Shown: piece by piece, positions 19,735-31,082 of the stretch
Numbering within the stretch: the first letter of the stretch is position 1
Layout of the letters: the number at the start of each line of letters is the position of its first letter
Assembly (NCBI RefSeq): GCF_014695715.1
Contig: NZ_JACJOT010000002.1
Coordinates: 62,001 to 126,000 of the forward strand
Reading direction: 5' to 3'
Source: Microcoleus sp. FACHB-68
GTDB lineage: Bacteria; Cyanobacteriota; Cyanobacteriia; Cyanobacteriales; Oscillatoriaceae
Length of the DNA: 64,000 bases
Notes under the pieces: generated by a model
The model's input: only the letters and a program-made list of their open reading frames with translations
Database searches by the model: none
Told to the model about the DNA's origin: nothing
Position numbers and translations under genes: made by a program

Positions 19735-19937
19735 ATTGTCTAGTGGATAAATAGTTAAACAGGTAAAATGAATAATAAGGTTAGACTTGCAATTTCAAGT
19801 TGTACCTTAGATAAATTAAATGGATGTAAAAAAGATAGCTGTTAATGAATTGAGTGGAAATTAGCTCACTCTTTTAATCTAAGCGGAATCACGATTTACA
19901 TAAAAAATAAAAAATTCAAACTGCTCCACTCAGACTT

Positions 19938-21344
19938 TTAAGAAGTGAGGGGCAGAAAAACCGTAAATACCGCTCCTTCAGGCGCTTTACTGTGAACGCT
20001 AATATTTCCTCCGTGGGCTACAACAATACGCCGAGCAATGGCCAGTCCCAAGCCGGTTCCACCTTTCTTGCGAGAGGAGTCTGCTGTATAAAACTCTTCA
20101 AAAATATGGGGAAGATCGGTTTCGCTGATCCCGGCTCCCTGATCTCGGATTTGTACAGCAACTTTACAGCCTTCTACTTGACCAGAAACAAATATTCTAG
20201 AGTTTGACACGGAATACTTAATCGCATTATCCAGGATGTTTAAAAAAGCTTGCAGTAAGCGTTCTGGATCGCCTTGGATCTGCACGTCTGGAATATCTTG
20301 CTGGATGCTCATTCCTTTGGATTGCACCCGCAGTTCCATTGCACTGACAGCTCGGTTGATGAGAGATTGAAGACTCAAAGGTTGCTCCTCCAAACGAACA
20401 ACACCGGCTTCAAGCCGGCCTAAATCCAGCAAATCTTGGATCAGTCGTGACAGGCGCACTGTTTCATCCTGTGCGGTTCGGATAAACCGGGTGCGTAACT
20501 CCGGGTCTTCAGCGGCTCCCCTTTCTAGGGCTTCGAGAGTCACTTTAACATTGCTCACTGGAGTGCGGAGTTCGTGAGATACATTTGCCAGGAACGATCG
20601 CCGTTCGTTATCGAGTGAAGCCAGCCGTTCGCTCATCCGGTTCAATTCAATGGCCAATTGTCCAAGTTCATCGCTGCCAAAAATGTTGAGTTTCTCACCT
20701 AAATGACCACTGCCAAGGCGCACGGCAAATCGGGACATAGCTTGGATCGGTGTAGCCATGCTGCGAGCGAGCCATAAACTAATTGCACCACAAAGTAAGA
20801 ACGTTAAGAGCAGGGTTCCTAGAACTGTAGAAATGACCGTTCTAAACTGGCGCTGGAACTGACTGAGGGTTAGGGACATCCGCAACAGACCGATCATTTG
20901 ACCGTTGCGGTTCAGTGGCTGCACGGCAAACACTCTGTCATCGTTTGAAAGAACACCTTTGCCAAAGCCTCGCACCCGCTTGTTTTTAAGTCCTTCTCTA
21001 ACGCCTGGAATTTCTAACCAGTCGGTTATTTGCCAATCTATTTCGGGAGAGGAGGTAGACAAGAGGCGACCTTCTGGCCCAAAGATTCGCAGATTGATGG
21101 TTTCGGGTGCGCCGTAGCGTTTCACGAGCAATTCCACTTGCATCAAATCGTTGTTTTCGAGCGCATCGGCTACGCTTTCACTCAAAGCGGTAGACCACGT
21201 ATCTAATTCTGCCTGTTTTGTTTTCATGAAAGAGGCGTGGAAAGCCCACAAAAGGTAGCCGGCTAGGAGCGATGTACCGAGTGCAGTTAGCCCCAAATAA
21301 GTGGCTAAAAGTTTGGCGTGAATGGAATTCCATTTAATCCGAAT
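19938..21344 (-). CDS. HAMP-type sensor histidine kinase, possible AUU start
   Basis: Membrane sensor kinase: TM1 near the N-terminus, a ~130-residue outer sensor region, TM2 (~LGTLLLTFLLCGAISLWLA), HAMP, HisKA with the phospho-His in NVSHELRTPVSN, and HATPase (DQGAGISE, GGTGLGLAIARR). The only ATG/GTG/TTG candidate in frame near the N-terminus is the TTG at 21296, but it lies inside a well-formed N-terminal segment. The frame continues upstream through RIKWNSIHAKLLATYLG, typical of this kinase type, to an ATT at 21344 with AAGGAGG nine bases ahead; an in-frame stop is at 21351-21353. I therefore extend the gene to the ATT (468 residues). A TTG start gives 452. Confidence 0.8.
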   Translation of the reverse strand: MRIKWNSIHAKLLATYLGLTALGTSLLAGYLLWAFHASFMKTKQAELDTWSTALSESVADALENNDLMQVELLVKRYGAPETINLRIFGPEGRLLSTSSPEIDWQITDWLEIPGVREGLKNKRVRGFGKGVLSNDDRVFAVQPLNRNGQMIGLLRMSLTLSQFQRQFRTVISTVLGTLLLTFLLCGAISLWLARSMATPIQAMSRFAVRLGSGHLGEKLNIFGSDELGQLAIELNRMSERLASLDNERRSFLANVSHELRTPVSNVKVTLEALERGAAEDPELRTRFIRTAQDETVRLSRLIQDLLDLGRLEAGVVRLEEQPLSLQSLINRAVSAMELRVQSKGMSIQQDIPDVQIQGDPERLLQAFLNILDNAIKYSVSNSRIFVSGQVEGCKVAVQIRDQGAGISETDLPHIFEEFYTADSSRKKGGTGLGLAIARRIVVAHGGNISVHSKAPEGAVFTVFLPLTS

Positions 21345-21353
21345 GGTAACTCA

Positions 21354-21360
21354 CCTCCTT
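21354..21360 (-). promoter_or_regulatory. Shine-Dalgarno site supporting an ATT start
   Basis: AAGGAGG on the minus strand, nine bases before the ATT at 21344. The other nearby start, GTG overlapping this site, leads only to a 6-codon frame. No Shine-Dalgarno sequence precedes the TTG at 21296. Confidence 0.55.
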
Positions 21361-21599
21361 AAGGCGATTCGTTAGGGACGATTTGTTATAAAGGATTGAG
21401 ACTTGTGCCGGCATTTAGCTTTCGATTTCGATAAGCCAAAAATTTATTAATTGCACTTTTTTATGGTTGCAGAGAAACAGAGGGCAAACCTAATAAAAAA
21501 CTTGTTAGAAAAGCGAACGATACCTTTCTGTTTCTCACTTGCATCGTGAATCTCAACGCCAAATATTATGCACGATTTTATCCATTTATGGCGATCACA

Positions 21600-21992
21600 T
21601 TATGATTTTGTTTGCGAAGAGTTTGAGCTGCGAGTACACCGGCGCAGAATAGCTTCGATTCGGGCGATCAACTCACGAGTGTTAAAAGGTTTGGTGAGAT
21701 AGTCATCTGCGCCGGCTTTTAACCCCCAAACTTTGTCTGCATCGTGATCTTTGGCAGTTAAGATCAGAATAGGAACCTCAGAGAAAGCACGAATGCGCCA
21801 GCAAAGTTCCATTCCATCCATTCCCGGTAACATCAAGTCCAAGATAATGATATCTGGCACTTTTTGTTTCACCATTTCTAGTGCGCTTAGCCCATCTCCT
21901 GCTGTCATCACTTTATAGCCTTCTTGGACTAAAGAAAACGTGAGACTCGCCCGAAGTGGTTCTTCATCATCAACTAATAAAACGTGAGACAT
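21600..21992 (-). CDS. Stand-alone receiver of OmpR type, no DNA-binding domain
   Basis: A 130-residue receiver with acidic pair DDEE (8-11), phospho-acceptor Asp52 (ILDLMLPGMDG), Thr79 and Lys101 (LTKPF). The last helix LIARIEAILRR is that of OmpR/RpaB-type regulators, but the protein stops ~15 residues later, just where the winged helix would begin. The 255 bp that follow are AT-rich with no visible remnant of such a domain. It sits directly upstream of the sensor kinase on the same strand, so the two probably form a pair, with the output passed on by protein contact. The truncation may be natural or the relic of a deletion. Confidence 0.88.
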   Translation of the reverse strand: MSHVLLVDDEEPLRASLTFSLVQEGYKVMTAGDGLSALEMVKQKVPDIIILDLMLPGMDGMELCWRIRAFSEVPILILTAKDHDADKVWGLKAGADDYLTKPFNTRELIARIEAILRRCTRSSNSSQTKS

Positions 21993-22087
21993 GGCGGATT
22001 TAAAATTGACACTTCAACCTTTAACTTTAAAATTTGGAAGTTAAGAATTGAGAATTTTTGAGGTTCTCAATCCTTCATTTTCTCTGC

Positions 22088-25000
22088 TTACCGATAGAGC
22101 CAGACCCGCAGCAGTGAGAGCAACTGCTCAGTATCAACCGGCTTGGTAATGTAGTCAGACGCACCGGCTTCCAGACATTTTTCCCGATCACCTTTCATAG
22201 CTTTAGCCGTCAGGGCAATAATGGGGAGAGACCGGAAGTTAGAAATTTTGCGGATATGGCGCATAGTTTCATACCCATCCATTGTTGGCATCATTACATC
22301 CATCAAGACAACATCAATGTCAGATATTTTTTGCAACATCGAAATGCCATCAGAACCGTTTTCGGCATATAAGACCTGCATTTGATGGCGCTCTAACATA
22401 CTGGTGAGCGCGAAGATATTGCGGACATCGTCATCTACGATCAAGACTTTTTTGCCGACCAGAAGCGGGTCTATTTGATACAGCTTTTCGATCATCTGTC
22501 GTTTGGGTTCAGGCAAATTCTCTTGAACCCGGTGCAGGAACAAAGCGGTTTCATTAAATAGAGTTTCTGGCGAACCCAAAGCTTTAATGATGATGCTTTC
22601 AGAAATCCGCTTGAGTTCAAATGCTTGCTGTTCAGTTAAGCTTCTGTCGGTATAAACGATAATGGGTAGAGGCACAACACCCCGTGAGCCGGCGGTAAAC
22701 TCCTGAGTGAGCTGCTCAATCAGTTCTAACCCACTCATATCGGGTAGATCCAAATCGATGACGACACAATCGTAGTGCCGGCCTACCGCCTCACCCGTCC
22801 CTGCCTTTAGGGCTGAGAGCGCCTCCTCACCCGTTCCCACCGCAGTGGTTGCGACGTCGCTGTTACCGATCAAATCGACAATATTTTGACGCTGATTTTC
22901 GTTAACAACCACAACCAGCAAGTTCTTCACCGGACGCTCAACAAAACTTTTGATATTCACCAACCCCTCAATTAGCGCCTCGCGGGTAACAGGCTTTTGT
23001 AGATAAGCCAGTGCTCCCATTTTCAACCCCCGTTGCCGCGCCGCCTCAACCGTGAGAATATGAACCGGGATATGACGCGTTGCCGGGTCGTGCTTTAAGC
23101 GATCAAGAACCGTCCAGCCGTCCATTCCTGGCAGCCGGATATCGAGCATGATGGCGTGGGGTTTCAATTCGTGGGCCATCGCCAAGCCGGCTTCGCTACG
23201 CAGCGCCACCAACCCTTTAAAGCCGACCTGTCGTGCCATATCTAACAGGATGCGGGCGAAGTTCATGTCATCCTCCACAATCAACAGCACGCGATCGCCC
23301 GGATGAATATTATCGCGATCATCACTCAGTTGCTGCGAGATCGCTAAGGAGGAAGGGTCGTTCTTGGACTGTGCTAAGACTTCTGCCTCAGGAGTGCTGC
23401 TGGGGGTGGAATTCTCCGGATTCGCGGAGCGAAGCGACCAGCCTTCTTCCCTGCGCCTGTCTGGATTCCACTGCCGGGATTGTGGGAAATTGTTGCTGTG
23501 CCCCCCTTCGGAATCCCCGCGATCCAGCGACAAATAATGCAATTCTTCTGGCTTGGCAGGGTTCGCGGGAGGCATATAGGTGTGGGGCAAGTAAAGCGTA
23601 AAGGTACTGCCGTGGCCGAGGCTGCTAACTAAGACAATTTCTCCGCCGAGGAGTCGGGCGATTTCGCGGCTGATGGATAAGCCCAAGCCGGTGCCGCCAT
23701 ATTTGCGGCTGGTGGTGCCATCTGCCTGTTGGAAGGCTTCAAAAATGACTTTTTGCTTTTCAGGGGCGATGCCGATGCCGGTGTCCATCACCGAGAAACC
23801 AACGATCGTCTCAGCGCGATTTAATGTCTCCTGCTCAGGACTCCATCCTTGGGTTGCCAGCTCAACTCGCAACCGCACCTCTCCAGAGTCTGTAAATTTA
23901 AAGGCGTTGGAGAGCAGATTTTTCAGCACTTGCTGCAAGCGTTTCGAGTCGGTATAAATCGCCCTTGGCAGTTTCTCATCAAACACAAGGCTGAAGTTCA
24001 AGCCCTTATCTTGGGCGACTTGACGGAATGTTCGCTCCATCTGGTTCGACAAATCTGTGAACAGCAGCGGATCGATTTCCACTGACATGGTTCCCGATTC
24101 AATTTTGGCTAAATCGAGGATGTCATTAATTAACCCCAGCAGATCCGTGCCGGCAGAATGAATCGTGCGAGTGTATTCCACTTGCTTGGCGCTGAGATTG
24201 CCATCGGCGTTATCCGACAGTAGGCGAGCTAAAATTAACAAGCTGTTGAGCGGCGTCCGCAACTCGTGCGACATATTCGCCAAAAACTCCGACTTGTATT
24301 TAGAAGTAAGCGCCAACTGTTCGGCTTTCTCTTCCACAGAGCGTCGCGCCTGTTCAATTTCCCGATTCTTGCGTTCAACTTCCCGGTTTTGAATCGACAG
24401 CAACCGCGCCTTTTCTTCAAGTTCTTCGTTGGTTTGCTGCAACTGTTCCTGCTGGTTCTTCAGCAGTTCCTCAGAGGCTTTCAGCGATTGAGCTTGCTGT
24501 TCTAATCGCTTGTTCGTCTCTGTCAGTTCTTTTTGCTGAGTTTGCAGTTCTTCTGCCAGTGCTGTGGACTGTTTGAGTAATTCCTCAGTCCGCATACTGG
24601 CAGCGATTGTATTGAGCACGATGGCAATACTTTCAGTCAGTTGATCGAAGAATGTGAGGTGAATCTCACTAAAGCGCCGGAAGGAGGCTAATTCAATCAC
24701 CGCCGTCACTTGCCCCTCAAACAACACCGGCAGCACAACGGCATTGAGCGGAGTGGATTCCCCTAACCCAGAGCTGATTTTGATATAGTCGCTCGGCACC
24801 TCAGTCAGCAGAATTCGTTCCCTTTCCAAAGCACACTGTCCGACCAATCCTTCACCCAAGTGGAACTGATTCGCCAGATGCTTGCGCTCGCGATAAGCAT
24901 AAGTGCTGAGAAGTTTCAAAAAGGGTTGATGCGCCACACCGGCTTCCATGAGGTAGAACACCCCATGTTGGGCAGAAACCAATGGAGCCAATTCTGAGAG

Positions 25001-28000
25001 GATAAGTTTGGAAACCGTCTCCAAGTCTCGCTGACCCTGTAGCATCCGGGTAAACTTAGCCAAATTGGTCTTCAACCAGTCTTGCTCAGTGTTTTTCTGC
25101 GTTGTTTCTCGCAGGTTGGCAATCATCTGGTTGATGTTGTCTTTGAGGACGGCCACCTCGCCTTCTGCTTGGACGTTAATGGTTCGGGTCAAATCGCCCT
25201 TCGTCACGGCGGTTGCAATTTCAGCAATCGTTCGGATCTGGGTGGTTAAATTTGCTGCCAGTTCGTTCACGTTGTCGGTTAGCGCCCTCCAGGTTCCCGC
25301 CGCACCAGGCACTTTGGCCTGACCGCCCAATTTCCCTTCAATCCCCACTTCTCGCGCCACTGTGGTAACTTGATCGGCAAAGGTCGCCAGCGTGTCGATC
25401 ATCTCGTTGATCGTGTCGGCTAAGGTTTCAATTTCCCCTTTTGCCTCCAGCATCAGTTTTCGCTTCAAGTCACCATTGGCAACTGCCGTCACCACGCGGG
25501 CGATACCTCGCACTTGGGCGGTTAAGTTGCCGGCCATTGAGTTCACGTTGTCGGTGAGGTCTTTCCAGGTGCCGGCGACGCCCTTGACATCTGCCTGACC
25601 GCCTAATTTCCCTTCCGAACCGACTTCTCGCGCCACCCGCGTGACTTCTGAGGCAAACGAGCTGAGCTGATCCACCATGACGTTGATGGTGTTCTTCAGA
25701 TCCAAAATCTCGCCTTTGACATCGACGGTAATTTTCTTCGAGAGGTCGCCGTTTGCAACAGCTTTCGTCACTTCGGCAATGTTCCGCACCTGGGCTGTCA
25801 GATTGCCGGCCATTGAGTTCACGTTGTCGGTTAAGTCTTTCCAAGTGCCGGCGACCCCCTTAACATACGCCTGCACGCCCAACTTCCCTTCAGTTCCCAC
25901 CTCTCGCGCCACCCGCGTTACTTCCGAGGCAAACGAGCTGAGCTGATCCACCATGATGTTAATCGTGTTTTTCAGCTCTAAAATTTCACCTTTTACGTCA
26001 ACCGTGATTTTCTTAGACAAATCCCCGTTCGCTACAGCCGTCGTCACTTCCGCGATATTCCGCACCTGGGCTGTCAGATTACCGGCCATTGAGTTAACGC
26101 TATCGGTTAAGTCTTTCCAGGTGCCGGCCACCCCTCGCACTTCCGCTTGTACACCTAATTTCCCTTCGGTTCCCACCTCTCGCGCCACCCGCGTCACCTC
26201 TGAGGCGAAGGAGTTGAGCTGATCCACCATGACGTTGACCGTGTTTTTCAGCTCTAAAATTTCACCTTTTACGTCAACCGTGATTTTCTTAGAAAGGTCA
26301 CCATTTGCTACAGCCGTCGTCACAGCGGCAATATTTCGCACTTGGGCGGTTAATGAGCCGGCCATGAAGTTCACGCTATCTGTTAAGTCTTTCCAGGTGC
26401 CGGCAACGCCGCGCACATCTGCCTGACCCCCTAATTTCCCTTCCGAACCGACTTCTCGCGCCACCCGTGTTACTTCTGAGGCAAACGAGCTGAGCTGATC
26501 CACCATGACGTTGATGGTGTTCTTCAGCTCTAAAATTTCGCCTTTAACCTGTACAGTAATTTTCTTGGAGAGGTCGCCATTTGCGATTGCGGTTGCCACC
26601 TCTGCAATGTTCCGCACCTGGGCTGTCAGATTACCGGCCATTGAGTTCACGTTGTCGGTTAAGTCTTTCCAGGTGCCGGCTACCCCTCGCACTTCCGCTT
26701 GCACGCCTAATTTACCCTCGGTTCCCACCTCTCGCGCCACCCGCGTCACTTCCGAGGCAAACGAGCTGAGCTGATCCACCATGATGTTAATCGTGTTTTT
26801 CAGCTCTAAAATTTCACCTCTAACGTCTACGGTGATTTTCTTAGAGAGGTCGCCGTTAGCTACAGCCGTCGTCACTTCCGCGATATTCCGCACCTGGGCT
26901 GTCAGATTGCCGGCCATTGAGTTAACGCTATCGGTTAAATCTTTCCAGGTGCCGGCTACCCCTCGGACTTCTGCTTGTACGCCTAATTTCCCTTCCGAAC
27001 CCACCTCTCGCGCCACGCGCGTTACTTCTGAGGCAAAGGAGTTGAGCTGATCCACCATGATGTTGATGGTGTTTTTCAGCTCTAAAATTTCACCTTTTAC
27101 GTCAACCGTAATTTTCTTAGACAAATCCCCGTTCGCTACAGCCGTCGTGACTTCGGCAATATTCCGCACTTGGGCGGTTAATGAGCCGGCCATGAAATTT
27201 ACGCTATCGGTTAAATCTTTCCAGGTGCCGGCGACCCCCTTAACATCTGCTTGACCGCCTAATTTCCCTTCCGAACCCACCTCTCGCGCCACGCGCGTTA
27301 CTTCTGAGGCAAAGGAGTTGAGCTGATCCACCATGATGTTAATCGTGTTTTTCAGCTCTAAAATTTCACCTTTTACGTCAACCGTAATTTTCTTAGACAA
27401 ATCCCCGTTCGCTACAGCCGTCGTCACTTCCGCGATATTCCGCACCTGGGCTGTCAGATTGCCGGCCATTGAGTTAACGCTATCCGTTAAATCTTTCCAG
27501 GTGCCGGCAACGCCTCGGACTTCCGCTTGTACACCTAATTTGCCTTCGGTTCCCACCTCTCGCGCCACCCGCGTCACTTCCGAGGCGAAGGAGTTGAGCT
27601 GATCGACCATGATGTTTATGGTGTTTTTCAGCTCTAAAATTTCACCTCTGACATCTACGGTAATCTTCTTAGAAAGGTCGCCATTAGCTACAGCTGTCGT
27701 GACTTCGGCAATATTCCGCACCTGGGCGGTTAATGAGCCGGCCATGAAATTAACGCTATCCGTTAAATCTTTCCAGGTGCCGGCAACGCCTCGAACTTCT
27801 GCTTGTACGCCTAATTTCCCTTCCGAACCGACTTCTCGCGCCACCCGTGTCACTTCTGAAGCAAAGGAGTTGAGCTGATCCACCATGATGTTGACGGTAT
27901 TTTTCAGCTCTAAAATTTCACCTTTTACGTCAACCGTAATTTTCTTAGAAAGATCCCCATTAGCTACAGCCGTTGTCACTTCCGCAATGTTCCGCACCTG

Positions 28001-28885
28001 GGCTGTCAGATTACCCGCCATTGAGTTAACGCTATCCGTTAAATCTTTCCAAGTGCCGGCGACTCCGCGCACATCTGCCTGCACACCTAATTTGCCTTCG
28101 GTTCCGACTTCTCGCGCCACCCGTGTTACTTCTGAAGCAAAGGAGTTGAGCTGATCCACCATGATGTTTATGGTGTTTTTCAGCTCTAAAATTTCACCTT
28201 TTACGTCAACCGTAATTTTCTTAGAAAGGTCGCCATTAGCTACAGCTGTCGTGACTTCGGCAATGTTCCGCACCTGGGCTGTCAGATTACCGGCCATTGA
28301 GTTAACGCTATCCGTTAAATCTTTCCAGGTGCCGGCGACGCCTTGAACTTCGGCTTGCACGCCTAATTTCCCTTCTGAACCGACTTCTCGCGCCACCCGT
28401 GTTACTTCTGAGGCGAAGGAACTCAGTTGATCAACCATTGTGTTGACAATCTTGGCAGTTTGAAGGAATTCTCCTTTTAGGGGCCGGCCTTCTATTTCAG
28501 GTGCGATCTTTTGCGATAAATCACCATTTGCAACGGCCCGAATGACTCTGGCAGTTTCGGCTGTGGGCTGAACTAAATCTGTGATTAGAGTATTGACAGA
28601 ATTAACGCTTGCTGTCCAAGAACCGCCGGCGTTTCCAAGCGATGCCCGCTGGGTAATTTTGCCTTCTTTACCCACAACGGTGCCGATTCGCTCTAATTCG
28701 GCGGCCATCCTTTCATTAAGTTCGATGATATCGTTGAGCGTATCCGCAATTTTACCTGCTATGCCGGTTTGGTCGAGGGGCATCCGCACAGAAAAGTCAC
28801 CTTTCTTGACAGCGGCAAGAGTTCTTAATAGCTGCTTTTCATCTAAATCGTCTGTACGTTCTTGGACTGCTTGTGAGCTTGACAT
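22088..28885 (-). CDS. Cytosolic poly-HAMP hybrid histidine kinase
   Basis: A 2265-residue hybrid kinase without membrane helices. Two divergent N-terminal HAMP units are followed by a tandem array of 92-residue units, each containing a canonical half (NGDLSKKI...GEILELKNT) and a second HAMP-like half ([10 protein letters not shown]...GTWKDLTD). Ten are near identical and two more are divergent. Then come a GAF domain (~1270-1425), a coiled coil, HisKA with His1540 ([12 protein letters not shown]), HATPase, and three receivers. Receiver 1 has Asp1915 and receiver 3 Asp2196. Receiver 2 keeps the central Asp but has VNEN in place of the acidic pair. The order recalls fungal group III (Nik1/Os1) kinases, which sense osmotic stress with poly-HAMP arrays. 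Confidence 0.93.
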   Translation of the reverse strand: MSSSQAVQERTDDLDEKQLLRTLAAVKKGDFSVRMPLDQTGIAGKIADTLNDIIELNERMAAELERIGTVVGKEGKITQRASLGNAGGSWTASVNSVNTLITDLVQPTAETARVIRAVANGDLSQKIAPEIEGRPLKGEFLQTAKIVNTMVDQLSSFASEVTRVAREVGSEGKLGVQAEVQGVAGTWKDLTDSVNSMAGNLTAQVRNIAEVTTAVANGDLSKKITVDVKGEILELKNTINIMVDQLNSFASEVTRVAREVGTEGKLGVQADVRGVAGTWKDLTDSVNSMAGNLTAQVRNIAEVTTAVANGDLSKKITVDVKGEILELKNTVNIMVDQLNSFASEVTRVAREVGSEGKLGVQAEVRGVAGTWKDLTDSVNFMAGSLTAQVRNIAEVTTAVANGDLSKKITVDVRGEILELKNTINIMVDQLNSFASEVTRVAREVGTEGKLGVQAEVRGVAGTWKDLTDSVNSMAGNLTAQVRNIAEVTTAVANGDLSKKITVDVKGEILELKNTINIMVDQLNSFASEVTRVAREVGSEGKLGGQADVKGVAGTWKDLTDSVNFMAGSLTAQVRNIAEVTTAVANGDLSKKITVDVKGEILELKNTINIMVDQLNSFASEVTRVAREVGSEGKLGVQAEVRGVAGTWKDLTDSVNSMAGNLTAQVRNIAEVTTAVANGDLSKKITVDVRGEILELKNTINIMVDQLSSFASEVTRVAREVGTEGKLGVQAEVRGVAGTWKDLTDNVNSMAGNLTAQVRNIAEVATAIANGDLSKKITVQVKGEILELKNTINVMVDQLSSFASEVTRVAREVGSEGKLGGQADVRGVAGTWKDLTDSVNFMAGSLTAQVRNIAAVTTAVANGDLSKKITVDVKGEILELKNTVNVMVDQLNSFASEVTRVAREVGTEGKLGVQAEVRGVAGTWKDLTDSVNSMAGNLTAQVRNIAEVTTAVANGDLSKKITVDVKGEILELKNTINIMVDQLSSFASEVTRVAREVGTEGKLGVQAYVKGVAGTWKDLTDNVNSMAGNLTAQVRNIAEVTKAVANGDLSKKITVDVKGEILDLKNTINVMVDQLSSFASEVTRVAREVGSEGKLGGQADVKGVAGTWKDLTDNVNSMAGNLTAQVRGIARVVTAVANGDLKRKLMLEAKGEIETLADTINEMIDTLATFADQVTTVAREVGIEGKLGGQAKVPGAAGTWRALTDNVNELAANLTTQIRTIAEIATAVTKGDLTRTINVQAEGEVAVLKDNINQMIANLRETTQKNTEQDWLKTNLAKFTRMLQGQRDLETVSKLILSELAPLVSAQHGVFYLMEAGVAHQPFLKLLSTYAYRERKHLANQFHLGEGLVGQCALERERILLTEVPSDYIKISSGLGESTPLNAVVLPVLFEGQVTAVIELASFRRFSEIHLTFFDQLTESIAIVLNTIAASMRTEELLKQSTALAEELQTQQKELTETNKRLEQQAQSLKASEELLKNQQEQLQQTNEELEEKARLLSIQNREVERKNREIEQARRSVEEKAEQLALTSKYKSEFLANMSHELRTPLNSLLILARLLSDNADGNLSAKQVEYTRTIHSAGTDLLGLINDILDLAKIESGTMSVEIDPLLFTDLSNQMERTFRQVAQDKGLNFSLVFDEKLPRAIYTDSKRLQQVLKNLLSNAFKFTDSGEVRLRVELATQGWSPEQETLNRAETIVGFSVMDTGIGIAPEKQKVIFEAFQQADGTTSRKYGGTGLGLSISREIARLLGGEIVLVSSLGHGSTFTLYLPHTYMPPANPAKPEELHYLSLDRGDSEGGHSNNFPQSRQWNPDRRREEGWSLRSANPENSTPSSTPEAEVLAQSKNDPSSLAISQQLSDDRDNIHPGDRVLLIVEDDMNFARILLDMARQVGFKGLVALRSEAGLAMAHELKPHAIMLDIRLPGMDGWTVLDRLKHDPATRHIPVHILTVEAARQRGLKMGALAYLQKPVTREALIEGLVNIKSFVERPVKNLLVVVVNENQRQNIVDLIGNSDVATTAVGTGEEALSALKAGTGEAVGRHYDCVVIDLDLPDMSGLELIEQLTQEFTAGSRGVVPLPIIVYTDRSLTEQQAFELKRISESIIIKALGSPETLFNETALFLHRVQENLPEPKRQMIEKLYQIDPLLVGKKVLIVDDDVRNIFALTSMLERHQMQVLYAENGSDGISMLQKISDIDVVLMDVMMPTMDGYETMRHIRKISNFRSLPIIALTAKAMKGDREKCLEAGASDYITKPVDTEQLLSLLRVWLYR
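25120..28440. repeat. 276-bp tandem repeats encoding HAMP units
   Basis: About twelve 276-bp units, ten of them near identical (roughly 25680-28440), each giving 92 residues. Codon-level identity between copies is high, suggesting recent duplication and continuing gene conversion. Copy number may vary between strains, and short-read assemblies could miscount it. Confidence 0.9.
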
Positions 28886-29565
28886 AGCTGATTCCTTTTG
28901 CCGGTTGATGAGTGAGCGGTGGTGGGCGAATAATTATTAGATTTACTTATTACAAGTAGCGATTTAACAGGAAAGTTTGATAATATTCCCCTAAGTAAGC
29001 GAATAACTAGCAGCCGTTAACCTGCTAGCTAGTCTTGGTTCGAGTCGCCTGTTGATGGGTGATAGAGACTTTTCCCCATCTTCCCTTCTCTGCTTGTGTC
29101 TAGTGGTATATAGCCTTGAGCGTAGAGAAAGGGAACGACTGTTTTTTGCAACCCTGTATTTACGTCTTTAGATACCGGCTGCCGGTGATTGCTGGTGAAA
29201 TCTCAGGCTTTTAGGAAGTTGATGCCGGTGAGTTCTCTGCTCATTATCTGGCAAAAATGTACCTAGATATCTCTGTCAAAAGGAGGATGATAAAAGTTGG
29301 GCGCAATGTATAGGATAAGCGCTTAGCGGCAAGATGAGTCGCCCTTTAAGCTTTCAATCATCTATCTTGCATATTTTATTGGGTGGTGTATGGGAGTGGT
29401 GCGGGTGCGGTAGAGATAAAAGTTAAAGGTAAAAGACAGTGAAAAGTGACGAGCTTGAATTTTGGTTCGTCACTTTTTACGCTTTAAGGGAAAATAGCTT
29501 TTAACTTTTGCTTACGGGTTTTATGGCTCTCTCCCACACAATATGCAAGTTAATTGCATATCTAC
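28886..29565. other. Intergenic region upstream of the poly-HAMP kinase
   Basis: 680 bp with no convincing gene. It should hold the kinase promoter. The only strong structure is the 11-bp hairpin at 29442-29477, close to the end of the VWA gene. Confidence 0.6.
29442..29477 (-). terminator. Strong hairpin after the VWA gene
   Basis: AAAAGTGACGA and TCGTCACTTTT, an 11-bp perfect stem with a 14-base loop, ~90 bp downstream of the VWA stop codon. A T-rich side lies on both strands, so the direction is uncertain; the minus strand fits the VWA genes. Confidence 0.55.
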
Positions 29566-30174
29566 TCAATCATTAATGGCATTGAGCAGCACTTCTGCTA
29601 GAGTGATATCTGCCATATCATCAATGGTAATCGTGTCGCAAATATCGAATTTTGCGCCGGCACCTTGCAACTCATCATCCAATGCCTTTAAAAATCGGCT
29701 GGCGGTGGCGTCCGATCCAACTTGTATGATAGAAATGCCAAGTTCTTCATCGCGATCCATCCGGCGAGATGCTTCAATAATGGCTTTCATCACGGCTTTG
29801 CGATCATCGGGTTCCCCATCTGTCACCACTAAAATAGTTTCTCCGCCGGCTTTTATTTGTCCCGCTGCTTTACGCTGAAAATATTGATTTGTTGCATCTT
29901 GCAACACAGCAGCAAGGTTTGTTGTGCCGGCAGGATCATTTTCTTGAAAAATCTGTGCAACTTTACTAGAAGTTACATTTTCGTAGCGTTTAAACCGGCT
30001 GGAAAATAGGTAAACTGTAATCCCATCTGGATCAAATTGTTCACATTTTCGTGCTAGCGCCAAAGTAGACTCCTGCGCTGCTTCCCAACGGCTTCTGCCA
30101 CCTACCTGATCTGGGGTAGACATACTGCCGCTTTTATCAATAATTAATGTAAAATCCCGATTTTCTACTGCCAT
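29566..30174 (-). CDS. VWA-domain protein 1 (MIDAS)
   Basis: A 202-residue protein consisting of one von Willebrand A domain. The metal site is complete: DKSGS (13-17), a Thr in AGTTNLA and Asp in VTDGEPDD. Such domains bind a divalent cation and mediate protein-protein contact. No signal peptide or membrane helix is seen, so it should be cytosolic, like the TerY-type VWA proteins of stress clusters. Closely related to the proteins at 30355 and 31894, with identical blocks such as LKALDDELQGAGAKFDI. The ATG has AAAGG six bases upstream. Partner unknown. Confidence 0.88.
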   Translation of the reverse strand: MAVENRDFTLIIDKSGSMSTPDQVGGRSRWEAAQESTLALARKCEQFDPDGITVYLFSSRFKRYENVTSSKVAQIFQENDPAGTTNLAAVLQDATNQYFQRKAAGQIKAGGETILVVTDGEPDDRKAVMKAIIEASRRMDRDEELGISIIQVGSDATASRFLKALDDELQGAGAKFDICDTITIDDMADITLAEVLLNAIND

Positions 30175-30354
30175 AATTGACCTTTCAAAGGTTAGTTGTT
30201 AGCAATGAGTGTAGGTTATTCCCCAAAATCATAATCTGGCTGCCGGTAAGGACGGGTTTAGGGAATTAGCTTTCTCAGGGAAAGTCTATTTTGTTTAAAC
30301 CCGTCCTTGTATAAATTACTGATTTGGAGAATTAATCAAAAAATTCATGGCGAG

Positions 30355-30954
30355 TTAGTCTGAAACCGCATTCAGCAGCACTTCTGTTAAAGTCATCCCT
30401 TCCATGTCATCCAGGGTGACTGTATCGACAATATCAAACTTCGCGCCGGCACCTTGCAACTCATCATCCAAAGCTTTCAGAAACCGGGTGGCTGTTTGAT
30501 CATTGCCAACCTGAATAAATGAGATCGCCAATTCTTCATCTCGATCCATTTGACGGGAGGTATCAATAATTACCTTCATCACCGCCCTACGATCATCGGG
30601 TTCTCCATCTGTTATGACTAAAATTGTTTCACCATTTGCTTTTATTTGACCTCCTGCTTTACGCTTTAAGTAATTACTGGTGGCATCTTGCAGGACAGCA
30701 GCCAGGTTTGTTGTCCCTGATGGATCGTTTTCTTGAAAAATCTGTGCAACTTTACTAGAAGTTACATTTTCGTAGCGTTTGAACTTGCCTGAAAATAGGT
30801 AAACTGTAATTCCATCTGGATCAAATTGCTCGCATTTTCGCGCGAGTGCCAAGGTAGACTCCTGTGCCGTATCCCAGCGACTTCTGCCAGTTGCCTCTGG
30901 AGTAGACATACTGCCGCTTTTATCGATGATTAAGGTGTAATCACGAGCTTCCAA
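30355..30954 (-). CDS. VWA-domain protein 2 (MIDAS)
   Basis: Second VWA paralogue with DKSGSMST, SGTTNLAAVL and ITDGEPDD forming the metal site. I choose the TTG at 30954 (199 residues): it has GGAGG seven bases upstream and gives the N-terminus (M)EARDYTLIIDK, matching VENRDFTLIIDK and LENRDYTLIIDK in its paralogues. The in-frame TTG at 30975 would put the Shine-Dalgarno sequence inside the gene. It lies between VWA1 and the coiled-coil repeat protein, all in one direction, with 170-180 bp gaps. Confidence 0.88.
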   Translation of the reverse strand: MEARDYTLIIDKSGSMSTPEATGRSRWDTAQESTLALARKCEQFDPDGITVYLFSGKFKRYENVTSSKVAQIFQENDPSGTTNLAAVLQDATSNYLKRKAGGQIKANGETILVITDGEPDDRRAVMKVIIDTSRQMDRDEELAISFIQVGNDQTATRFLKALDDELQGAGAKFDIVDTVTLDDMEGMTLTEVLLNAVSD

Positions 30955-30961
30955 AGTATTA

Positions 30962-30968
30962 CCTCCTT
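30962..30968 (-). promoter_or_regulatory. Ribosome-binding site that sets the TTG start of VWA2
   Basis: AAGGAGG on the minus strand, seven bases before the TTG at 30954. Confidence 0.7.
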
Positions 30969-31082
30969 TTACCAAGAGAAAACCTCCTGTGTTATCATGG
31001 CTTCTGAATCTAGCCTATCCCACTTTCTCAACAATCCCGAAGCAATTTTAGATTTTCCGATTTCAATTTTCTAAAATCGCTT

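Noticed and set aside
25677-28346. Regular series of ~89-codon plus-strand frames
   Set aside because: They are antisense images of the 276-bp HAMP repeats, spaced by exactly one repeat.
29030-29060. GGTTCGAGTC, like a tRNA T-loop
   Set aside because: The flanking bases do not pair into a T-stem and no acceptor or anticodon arm is found.
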